DNA of 64,000 bases, taken from Chitinophagaceae bacterium UBA4411 (GTDB taxonomy: Bacteria > Bacteroidota > Bacteroidia > Chitinophagales > Chitinophagaceae). Below the pieces are notes generated by a model. It was not told where the DNA came from. It worked only from the letters and a program-made list of their open reading frames with translations, and ran no database searches. A program made the translations under genes and the position numbers. The DNA is taken from NCBI GenBank assembly GCA_002400415.1, contig DGQP01000016.1, forward strand, positions 1 to 64,000, in the 5' to 3' direction. Positions 33,613 to 40,848 of the stretch are shown piece after piece; position 1 is the stretch's first letter; each line of letters begins with the position of its first letter.

Positions 33613-36600
33613 TTATAATTTGAAACTGAGGTTGACGCCATAACTGCGGGTGGAAGGCAAACTCATATATTCAATACCAGGTAATGCTGTACCTCCTGTG
33701 TAAGACATGGTTTCGGGGTCAATATGAGGTACATTATCCCAAAGGAAGAGATTACGTCCAACCAAAGAAATGGTCAGTCCTCTTATGGGCAGTTTACCGA
33801 ATACTTTATCAGGAATCGTATAACCGATTTGTAATTCACGCAGCTTCACAAAAGAAGCATCATACATCACACCTTCTGCAATACTGCGGCCGCCTGTCCA
33901 GGCTGTATGCCACTCCCGGGCTGTTACTTTTTTTGTATTCGCACTGATCGTACCGCTTGTTCCGTTAGAAAATACCACCCCTTGCCCGATCACTCCATTA
34001 CCTTCTTTGCTCAGATCATACCCGTCTGCACGGCCTTCCAATGTTTCAGTAATGATACCACCTTCACGGCCTACAGTTTGTGTTTCGGAATACAGCTCAC
34101 CACCCTGGCGGATGTCGAAGAGGAAGCTGAGGCGGATACCTTTATAATTAAAACTGTTACCAATACCCATTAACCAATCTGGATTATAATTACCCAGTTT
34201 GATACGGTTTGTAGTGGCAATCGGACGGCCATTAGCGCCAAATACCATCTGACCAGTATATTGGCCGGATGCATCATAATAAGGAGCTGTGGGATCATTG
34301 CTTTGCACTCTTGCAAAACCAATTCCATATAAGTCTCCCATTCTTTCGCCTACCCTTGCTTCCACACTTACCCGGCGGCTGGCCATTACGTAATTGGTAA
34401 GACCATCACTTAACTCCAGTACTTTACTCCTGTTTGCAGAGAAGTTAACGAAAGCATCCCAGGTCAGGTTCTTCTTTTTTACAGGTGTACCCGTCAGCAT
34501 GATCTCGATACCATTATTCTTAATTAAACCGGCATTGATCTTACGGGTGCTGTAACCGCTTGTATTTGACAAAGGAATATTCAGAATCTGGTTCTTGGTA
34601 CGGCTCTGGTAATAGGTAATATCAATACCCAGCCTGTTACTGAAGAAACGGAGATCTGTACCAAATTCGTAAGCTGAACTGATCTCTGGCTTCAGGTTTA
34701 AATTGGCAAGGCTGCTTGTTTCACCATAGATCTGTGCAGCACCAAAGGGTTCGCTGCGGTTATACGTCTGTGTGAAAGCAAAAGGATCTGTGTCATTACC
34801 CACCTGTGCAACACTGGCTCTCAGTTTCAGGAAGCTGATCGCAGATGGCAGTTTGATCATATCGCTGATAATTCCGCTGAGCGCAACAGAAGAATAGAAA
34901 TAGGAATTATCCTCTATACCAAATGCTTTGAGATTTTCCGGAAGTGTTAAGGCACTGCTCCAGTCATTCCGGCCTGTTACATCCAGGAAAATCTTGTTTT
35001 TCCAGGACACACCTGCAGAGCCATACAAACTGTTGATCCGTTTTGCCACATTATTTTGCTCTACCACTAAAGCTATTCTTGAATTATTCAGGCTGTAGAT
35101 GCCAGGGATATTCAGCTGGCCCGCCACTTCTTCCTTGAATCTTGATATCTGGCGCATCTGGTTACCACCGAGGGTTCCGTTGATGCTGAAATCGCTGTTA
35201 ATATTCTTATTGAGTGTAAAAAGGAAATCGGTGTTTCTTTCCTCGTTTACGATATCAGTTTCCCTGTATTGTCCAAAAGGAAAACGTTGTGTACTGAAAC
35301 CCCTGCGGTATTCACGGCGCTCATTACTCCAGTCTGTGGCTGTACGTACTTGCAGGCTGAGCCAGTTCGTAAAATCATATTTCAGGATAATATTACCGAT
35401 GATACGGTCATAATACTGGCCGTTTGTATTCTCCATTACGGTCAGGTAAGGGTTATCATGGTAATTATAATTCCAGCTGTATTGTTTCTGATTTTCCAGG
35501 CCGGGCTGCCAGAGCCTTTTCATATCACTCACTTTCACAGAGGCAGGCAACCAGCAGTTGAATAAATACATGATACTTTCTGTACCATAGCTGATTGAAG
35601 GTCTGTTATCGCTTTCGCTCTTGATATAACTTACAAAAGCCTTGGCAGATAATTTACTGGTAAGATTATACCCCCCAGAGAGAGACAAGGTATTTCTTGT
35701 AAGATCCGTGTTCGGTACTATACCCTTCTGATCAAGATTGGTATAGCTCAATCTGAAATCTCCATCTTTATTACCTCCTACCAGCGCCACATTATTAGTA
35801 AATGTGCTTCCGGTTTGCAAGAAATTCTTCAAATTATCTTTATCTGCCACCCAGGGAGTAGCTGTGATCACTGATCCGGGAGGAGCATTCAGGTCACCAC
35901 CTGTAAAAGGAATGACTTGTCCGTTCAACGTACGGGGTGAATTAAACTGGGGATAAGATTGCCCGTTAAAGGCAGGGCCCCAACCTTCATCCGTTCCGTC
36001 TGCCAAACCACCGCCGCCGCCATTCACAAAAGCGAAAGCGCCACCACTGCCATTTCCTTGTCCATAAACTGTCTGATACTTTGGCAATTTCAGAGCAGAC
36101 TCCAATGTGAGGTTGCTGCTAACTTCAACGCCGATCCCTTTTTGTTTCTTTCCACTTTTGGTTTTAATCAATATTACACCATTAGCTGCCCTTGATCCAT
36201 AGAGTGCAGCAGCAGCCGGCCCTTTTAATACACTCAGGCTTTCAATATCATCCGGGTTGATAAAGCTTGCACCGTTACCGAAATCGACTTCCAGGTTATT
36301 ACGGCCCGATGCACCCGTAATTGAATTACTTACCGGCACACCATCCACAACATAAAGTGGCTGGTTTTTATTCAGGTCTACTGAACGTTCACCACGAATA
36401 GAAACCCTGGCAGAACCACCGATACCGGAGGGACTGCCCACCACTGTAACACCGGCAACTTTACCTGCCAGTTGATTCACCACATTAGTTTCTCTTGCCA
36501 CGGTCAGATCTTCGCCTTTCACTTCCTGGATGGCATAGCCCAGTTTCTTTTTTTCTTTTTTAATACCGAGTGCAGTAACCACCACTTCATCAAGGTTTTT

Positions 36601-36906
36601 TGAATCTACCTGTAATAAAATGGAAGCAGCATCAGCCACTTTTACTTCCTGGCTGATGAAACCCACGTTGCTGATTTGCAGAACAGCATTCTCTGCAGCA
36701 TTGATTTTAAAAGTTCCTGTGTTATCCGTAGTAGTATGAATTTTTGTTCCTTTAACGACTACAGTAGCCCCGGAAACAGGTTGCTGGTTTTCAGCAGATA
36801 CGACCTTACCAGTAACAGGTGATTGCGCCATACTGATATATGACAACATCACTATTAACCCGGTAAGCAAATAAGATTTGAATTGAGAAATTTTTTGTAA
36901 ACACAT
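33613..36906 (-). CDS. SusC/RagA-like TonB-dependent transporter
   Basis: 1,097 aa. Signal peptide (LTGLIVMLSYISMAQ), carboxypeptidase-regulatory-like domain at about 30-110 (VTGKVVSAENQQPVSGATVV), TonB box region (DEVVVTALGIKKEKKK), plug (VSIRGERSVDLNKNQPLYVV; VLKGPAAAALYGSRAANGVI) and a large barrel ending LPSTRSYGVNLSFKL. It is the first gene of the leftward phosphorus operon. SusC/SusD-like pairs induced by phosphate limitation have been reported in plant-associated Flavobacterium, which fits this context. Its promoter must lie in 36907-37198; I could not pick one -7 element with confidence. Confidence 0.94.
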   Translation of the reverse strand: MCLQKISQFKSYLLTGLIVMLSYISMAQSPVTGKVVSAENQQPVSGATVVVKGTKIHTTTDNTGTFKINAAENAVLQISNVGFISQEVKVADAASILLQVDSKNLDEVVVTALGIKKEKKKLGYAIQEVKGEDLTVARETNVVNQLAGKVAGVTVVGSPSGIGGSARVSIRGERSVDLNKNQPLYVVDGVPVSNSITGASGRNNLEVDFGNGASFINPDDIESLSVLKGPAAAALYGSRAANGVILIKTKSGKKQKGIGVEVSSNLTLESALKLPKYQTVYGQGNGSGGAFAFVNGGGGGLADGTDEGWGPAFNGQSYPQFNSPRTLNGQVIPFTGGDLNAPPGSVITATPWVADKDNLKNFLQTGSTFTNNVALVGGNKDGDFRLSYTNLDQKGIVPNTDLTRNTLSLSGGYNLTSKLSAKAFVSYIKSESDNRPSISYGTESIMYLFNCWLPASVKVSDMKRLWQPGLENQKQYSWNYNYHDNPYLTVMENTNGQYYDRIIGNIILKYDFTNWLSLQVRTATDWSNERREYRRGFSTQRFPFGQYRETDIVNEERNTDFLFTLNKNINSDFSINGTLGGNQMRQISRFKEEVAGQLNIPGIYSLNNSRIALVVEQNNVAKRINSLYGSAGVSWKNKIFLDVTGRNDWSSALTLPENLKAFGIEDNSYFYSSVALSGIISDMIKLPSAISFLKLRASVAQVGNDTDPFAFTQTYNRSEPFGAAQIYGETSSLANLNLKPEISSAYEFGTDLRFFSNRLGIDITYYQSRTKNQILNIPLSNTSGYSTRKINAGLIKNNGIEIMLTGTPVKKKNLTWDAFVNFSANRSKVLELSDGLTNYVMASRRVSVEARVGERMGDLYGIGFARVQSNDPTAPYYDASGQYTGQMVFGANGRPIATTNRIKLGNYNPDWLMGIGNSFNYKGIRLSFLFDIRQGGELYSETQTVGREGGIITETLEGRADGYDLSKEGNGVIGQGVVFSNGTSGTISANTKKVTAREWHTAWTGGRSIAEGVMYDASFVKLRELQIGYTIPDKVFGKLPIRGLTISLVGRNLFLWDNVPHIDPETMSYTGGTALPGIEYMSLPSTRSYGVNLSFKL

Positions 36907-37036
36907 AAGCCAGTGATTTTAGTTTTTTTAACCCATCCGATTGAGATGCGAAATTGCCGGTTGAGTATGAAGAAACTCTTATGGCCAGATGAACGAATCG
37001 TTATTGAAAGATGAAGACATTGCCATTTTTTGAAAT

Positions 37037-37071
37037 GGTAACATTGTGGTAACAGGCCGCTGTTATCTTAC
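37037..37071 (+). promoter_or_regulatory. PhoB-box-like tandem repeat in the susC/plcP-like divergent region
   Basis: GGTAACA at 37037-37043 and again at 37048-37054 with a 4-bp spacer (11-bp pitch). A possible -7 element, TATCTTAC, starts at 37064, 9 bp after the second copy, the spacing seen in PhoB-activated promoters. The orientation suits the + strand gene at 37199; it may also serve the divergent SusC gene. The same repeat with the same pitch occurs upstream of the other phosphate genes at 39.25, 43.7, 45.05 and 45.1 kb. Confidence 0.65.
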
Positions 37072-37198
37072 CCATATCAATCGTTTGAGTTGACTACCCG
37101 TTGCAGCATCATATTTCCTTAACCTTTTACTCATCTACAGATAACCGCCCGGAAACATACAGGTAGTAGTAAAAACGGATTTTTATCAAACCGCACTC

Positions 37199-38035
37199 AT
37201 GCAAAAAAGATCCGTTGATGTGGCTGTGATATCCGACCTGCATTTAGGCACTTATGGCAGCCGGGCTGCTGAAGTACTGACTTATCTCAAGAGCATAACA
37301 CCCAGGTTGCTGGTACTGAATGGTGATATCATTGATGTATGGCAGTTCAGTAAACACTATTTCCCGCCGCCGCATATGGCCGTGATCAAAGAGATATTTC
37401 AGTTACTGGCATCCGGAACAAGAGTAATTTATATAACTGGTAACCACGATGAAAATCTCCGCCGTTATAATGACCTGCAGCTTGGTAACCTTCAGCTCAC
37501 TGATAAAATAGTTATTGAGATAGATGGCAAAATGACCTGGATCTTTCATGGAGACGCTTTTGATAATACCACCAAAGGCAGTGCAAGGTTCTGGGCCCGG
37601 ATGGGCAGCAATGGCTATGCTGTGCTGCTGGGGTTCAACCGGATGATCAACCGTGCCCTTAAACTGATGGGCCGGGAGCGCATCTCCTTATCCAAAAAAG
37701 TGATGCAAAGAGTAAATGAATCTATTGTCCGGATTGATGACTTTGAAACACTGGTCGCAGAGCTGGCCATCGAAAAAAAATATGACTATGTGATCTGTGG
37801 CCATATTCACCAGCCCAAAAAGAGGATTATTGAAACAGAACTTGGGAAAGTAACTTATCTCAATTCGGGTGATTGGATAGAGCACCTGACCTCCCTGGAG
37901 TATTATGATAAAGAGTGGCATATCTATCATTATGATGAAAGCAAGATGAAGACACTTGATATTAAACAGGTAAAAACACAGCCGGATGTGATGAGTAATG
38001 AGATTGATCTCTACCTGCATTCTTTACACGCTTAA
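37199..38035 (+). CDS. PlcP-like calcineurin-type phosphoesterase (phospholipid remodelling)
   Basis: 278 aa, cytosolic. Metallophosphoesterase motifs are complete: ISDLHLG (Asp13, His15), NGDIID (Asp43), TGNHDE (Asn82, His83), FHGD (His117), CGHIHQP (His202, His204). This is the LpxH/UDP-2,3-diacylglucosamine hydrolase-like branch, to which the Mn-dependent phospholipase C PlcP belongs. PlcP frees diacylglycerol from phospholipids under phosphate starvation and is typically encoded beside a glycosyltransferase, as here (next gene after 11 bp). A housekeeping LpxH function is less likely given the neighbours and the upstream PhoB-like repeat. Confidence 0.8.
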   Translation: MQKRSVDVAVISDLHLGTYGSRAAEVLTYLKSITPRLLVLNGDIIDVWQFSKHYFPPPHMAVIKEIFQLLASGTRVIYITGNHDENLRRYNDLQLGNLQLTDKIVIEIDGKMTWIFHGDAFDNTTKGSARFWARMGSNGYAVLLGFNRMINRALKLMGRERISLSKKVMQRVNESIVRIDDFETLVAELAIEKKYDYVICGHIHQPKKRIIETELGKVTYLNSGDWIEHLTSLEYYDKEWHIYHYDESKMKTLDIKQVKTQPDVMSNEIDLYLHSLHA

Positions 38036-38046
38036 ACAATACCAGT

Positions 38047-39075
38047 ATGAAAATATTCTATGCCGTGCAGGCAACAGGTAACGGGCATATCAGCAGGGCG
38101 ATGGAATTACTCCCTCACCTGCAGCGGTATGGCTGTGTTGATATTTTCTTAAGCGGCGATAACAGTAACTTATTGCTGGATGCTCCTGTAAAATACCGCA
38201 GCAAAGGCATCAGCCTGTATTATAACCGGAGGGGAGGCCTGAATTACTGGCACACAGTGAAGCAACTCCGCCCGGTTGAACTCTGGGAAGAAATAAGAGA
38301 TCTGCCCGTTGAAAAATATGACCTGGTACTGAATGATTTTGATTTTATCACCGGGATTGCCTGTGCAAGAAAAAAAATACCTTCCATTCATTTTGGCCAC
38401 CAGGCAAGTTTTCAGTCAGACCTCACACCGAGGCCGGAAAAGAAAAGCCTTCATGGAGAATGGCTCCTGAAAAATTATGTAAAAGCATCGCATCATGCCG
38501 GGTTTCATTTTGAAAGCTATGATGAAAATATATTCGGGGCTGTGGTCAGGCAATCGATTATCCGGGCAAACCCGGTTGATAACGGTCATATCACAGTCTA
38601 CCTTCCTTCCTGGTGCGAGGCCCGGTTAGTACAATTACTGCAGGCATTGCCGGCATTCCGTTTTGAAGTATTCAGCCGGGAAGCAAAAACAATGCACAGG
38701 GAGAAGAACGTCTTATTTATCCCGGTGGACAAAGAAACGTTCAATCAAAGCCTGGTCAGTTGCAGCGGTATTATATGCGGTGCCGGTTTTGAAACACCGG
38801 CAGAGGCATTACAGCTTGGTAAAAAAATTATGGCCATCCCTATCCGCGGGCAATACGAGCAACAATGCAATGCTGCTGCCCTTGAACAATTAGGAGTTAC
38901 CTGTTTATCCTCTGCAGGTCAGCAATTCCGGCAGCAATTTCATAAATGGATTGAATCTCCCGCTCCTGCCACAAGGGATTACAGCAGAACCATTCCACAA
39001 TGCCTGGAACATATCTTTTCACTGGCAGAAAGCCGGATGATGGAAACCATACTGGCAGAAGAGATACTCTGCTGA
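38047..39075 (+). CDS. MurG-like glycosyltransferase, probable glycolipid synthase partner of PlcP
   Basis: 342 aa, GT-B fold of the GT28/Glyco_trans_1_3 type. N-terminal motif YAVQATGNGHISRAMEL, acceptor-domain segment IPSIHFGHQASFQ, and C-terminal nucleotide-sugar site GIICGAGFETPAEALQLGK / MAIPIRGQYEQQCNAAALE. Adjacent to the PlcP-like gene, it would transfer sugar to the diacylglycerol that PlcP releases, giving phosphorus-free membrane lipids (the role of Agt in other bacteria). The sugar donor cannot be told from sequence. Its stop lies 31 bp before the terminator end of a convergent candidate sRNA. Confidence 0.78.
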   Translation: MKIFYAVQATGNGHISRAMELLPHLQRYGCVDIFLSGDNSNLLLDAPVKYRSKGISLYYNRRGGLNYWHTVKQLRPVELWEEIRDLPVEKYDLVLNDFDFITGIACARKKIPSIHFGHQASFQSDLTPRPEKKSLHGEWLLKNYVKASHHAGFHFESYDENIFGAVVRQSIIRANPVDNGHITVYLPSWCEARLVQLLQALPAFRFEVFSREAKTMHREKNVLFIPVDKETFNQSLVSCSGIICGAGFETPAEALQLGKKIMAIPIRGQYEQQCNAAALEQLGVTCLSSAGQQFRQQFHKWIESPAPATRDYSRTIPQCLEHIFSLAESRMMETILAEEILC

Positions 39076-39105
39076 TCTTTCAAAATAAATCAAATACAAT
39101 ACGTA

Positions 39106-39212
39106 AAACAAAAAAGCCACACCGGGCCTGTCCTGCCGCGGTGTGGCAACTGCATGAGAAATCTGCTCCCTTGTAACGATTACTAACACATGAGAAATGT
39201 GACTGGGACGAT
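39106..39212 (-). ncRNA. Candidate small RNA with own promoter and terminator
   Basis: On the minus strand a -7-like TATATTTA (39224-39217) would start a transcript near 39210. It ends about 100 nt later at a 9-bp perfect hairpin (GCCACACCG 39116-39124 with CGGTGTGGC 39139-39147) followed by TTTTTTGTTTT. No open reading frame fills it. Upstream at 39252-39280 are three 11-bp-pitch PhoB-like repeats. Internal words (GAGCAGATTTCTCAT, CATGTGTTAGTA, AATCGT) recur before the hairpin after the SusD-like gene. No known RNA family was recognised. Confidence 0.5.
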
Positions 39213-39251
39213 TGGGTAAATATAAGAGCTGTTGTAAAAGTGCAGGGAATA

Positions 39252-39280
39252 TGTTACCCTGTTATTAGAGCAGGGTTATC
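39252..39280 (-). promoter_or_regulatory. PhoB-box-like repeats upstream of the candidate sRNA
   Basis: Reading the minus strand: GATAACC (39280-39274), N4, TCTAATA (39269-39263), N4, GGTAACA (39258-39252). All three units keep the TAA core at exactly 11-bp pitch. The nearest unit lies about 27 bp upstream of the -7-like element of the sRNA. Confidence 0.5.
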
Positions 39281-39296
39281 TTAGCATTAATTAAAA

Positions 39297-39321
39297 AGAC
39301 CAGTACTATTTGTACCGGTCT
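39297..39321 (-). terminator. Rho-independent terminator of the beta-helix lipoprotein operon
   Basis: AGACCAGTAC (39297-39306) pairs with GTACCGGTCT (39312-39321) with a single G-U type mismatch and a 5-nt loop; on the minus strand it is followed by TTTTTAATTAA. It lies 30 bp after the stop of the gene at 39351. Confidence 0.8.
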
Positions 39322-39350
39322 TCTCCTGTTAAGTACAAGATAAATTAATA

Positions 39351-40817
39351 TTATTGATAGTTAAATTTAGTCCATCCTTTCCACCAGCTGGCGAGTTCAC
39401 CCGCCGGAGCAATACCACCTCTGAAAGTAACGGTCTTATCAAAGAAAGTGTCACCGGTAAATTTAGGATCAGTAAACCCTCCCCCAGTCAGTATTTTTTG
39501 ATTACCGTTTGAACCTGCAAAAGGAGTCGGGTCGGGTGCTGAATAATTAAATGGTTGGATCAATTTTGCATCTGTAGCATTGGTAAGAATATCGTTATTG
39601 TAATATGCATTTGTAAACCATGCAGCAAAAGCAGCGTCATTGGTAATAGTTGCCCCTGCTGTACCTGAAAATCTTGTATTGGTGGCACATCCTGCTATGG
39701 TAATATTTCTCAACCGAAGTGTGCTGTCTTCAATATTCAGGGCTGTGGAAGTTCCTGTAGTGGCATCCACTTCTACCCCTCTTGGCCATCCCATAAATAT
39801 AGTATTGAAAATGGAGATGCCTGTATTTCTCCTGATATGAGCACCCCCTCTGAAATATGCACTTCCGACATTATTCAAAGTAGCTCTTGGTCCTATTGCA
39901 GTAATATTACTGAATACAGCAGTTGTTTTAGGAGCTGCAGTAGTACCGCTGGCGTTATTATCGCTTTCAAAAGATTCTGAATTGGAAATATCAGCAATTA
40001 CAGAATCCCGGATCACTAAACCAAACTGTACTTTCCCGCTATAGCCATTATCCGTATCAAAATCATCATCCTGCGTTTTATAAGCAATCAGGTATTTGCA
40101 ATTTACAGTTCCGCCAAACCACTCAAAGGCATCATCTTTTGCATAGGTCACTTCGATATGATCAATTGTAGTGCCGCTGCCTACAGCAGCAAGGGTCAGG
40201 CTGTTAACCTCTTTATCAGGCTGGAAAGCATAACCGGCAAACTCAATACGAACATAGCTAAGAGTACCGGAGTTATCTGCCGGAACCGCAGTTGGTACAG
40301 CTGCGTCGCCGGAACCTGCCAAACCATCACCATTTGCATTGTCAACACCACCTTCTACCTGGAATAAACCTGCTGTTCCGTTAAAACTGGTATTGATCGG
40401 TGCTTTACCACAGATTACAATACCACCCCAGTCACCTGATTGGGGGTTGGGTGCTGCAGAAGTGAAGATGATTGGCTCAGAAGCAGTACCTATCGCATTT
40501 ATTTTAGAACCACGGGTTATAATCAGGGCAGCCACATCAGAACCGCTAAAAGAGCCTTTAATAGTTGTACCTGCTTCAATAGTCATGGTATGATTACCAA
40601 CCATATATACTAACCCCTTCAGTATATATGTATTTTGCTTACGCAAAATAGTATCTGCATTGATACGGCCCTGCAGGGTAATTGTCTGTCCGGTGGAACT
40701 GCCTCCACCAGAACCATTTACTACCACTACTTGTATCTCACCGTCAGTCTCGATCTTTCTACATCCGGTGATCGCTAAAGCTGCAATGGCGGACAGGAAA
40801 AAAATATACTTTTTCAT
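39351..40817 (-). CDS. Surface beta-helix lipoprotein paired with TonB receptor
   Basis: 488 aa. Lipobox AALAITGCRK (Cys about 19). The body is a right-handed parallel beta-helix pattern: IEAGTTIKGSFSGSDVAALI, GDWGGIVICGKAPINTS, IEVTYAKDDAFEWFGGTVN, CKYLIAYKTQDDDFDTDNGY, GGAHIRRNTGISIFNTIF. Proteins of this type are commonly encoded beside one TonB receptor class in Bacteroidota and probably capture ligand at the surface. It is 31 bp downstream of the receptor gene, in an operon whose promoter region carries five PhoB-like repeats, so a role in phosphate or phosphorylated-ligand uptake is likely. No enzymatic motif is evident. Confidence 0.75.
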   Translation of the reverse strand: MKKYIFFLSAIAALAITGCRKIETDGEIQVVVVNGSGGGSSTGQTITLQGRINADTILRKQNTYILKGLVYMVGNHTMTIEAGTTIKGSFSGSDVAALIITRGSKINAIGTASEPIIFTSAAPNPQSGDWGGIVICGKAPINTSFNGTAGLFQVEGGVDNANGDGLAGSGDAAVPTAVPADNSGTLSYVRIEFAGYAFQPDKEVNSLTLAAVGSGTTIDHIEVTYAKDDAFEWFGGTVNCKYLIAYKTQDDDFDTDNGYSGKVQFGLVIRDSVIADISNSESFESDNNASGTTAAPKTTAVFSNITAIGPRATLNNVGSAYFRGGAHIRRNTGISIFNTIFMGWPRGVEVDATTGTSTALNIEDSTLRLRNITIAGCATNTRFSGTAGATITNDAAFAAWFTNAYYNNDILTNATDAKLIQPFNYSAPDPTPFAGSNGNQKILTGGGFTDPKFTGDTFFDKTVTFRGGIAPAGELASWWKGWTKFNYQ

Positions 40818-40848
40818 TTCTCTATTTTTAAAATTTAGTGTCAGAAGT

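Noticed and set aside
19919..36906. Polysaccharide utilisation locus
   Set aside because: SusC/SusD are present but there are no glycoside hydrolases, polysaccharide lyases or sulfatase maturation genes; all enzymes are phosphoesterases or phosphonate enzymes.
36907..37198. Second PhoB-like site for susC on the minus strand (GATAACA at 37067-37061)
   Set aside because: Only one unit, no 11-bp partner with the TAA core and no clear -7 element at suitable distance.
37199..38035. Housekeeping LpxH (UDP-2,3-diacylglucosamine hydrolase)
   Set aside because: The fold family is the same, but the neighbours (glycosyltransferase, phosphorus operon) and the PhoB-like repeat fit PlcP better. Not fully excluded.
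39351..40817. Pectate-lyase or other carbohydrate enzyme based on the beta-helix
   Set aside because: No catalytic Asp/Lys/Arg cluster recognised and the pairing with a TonB receptor and phosphate genes does not support it.
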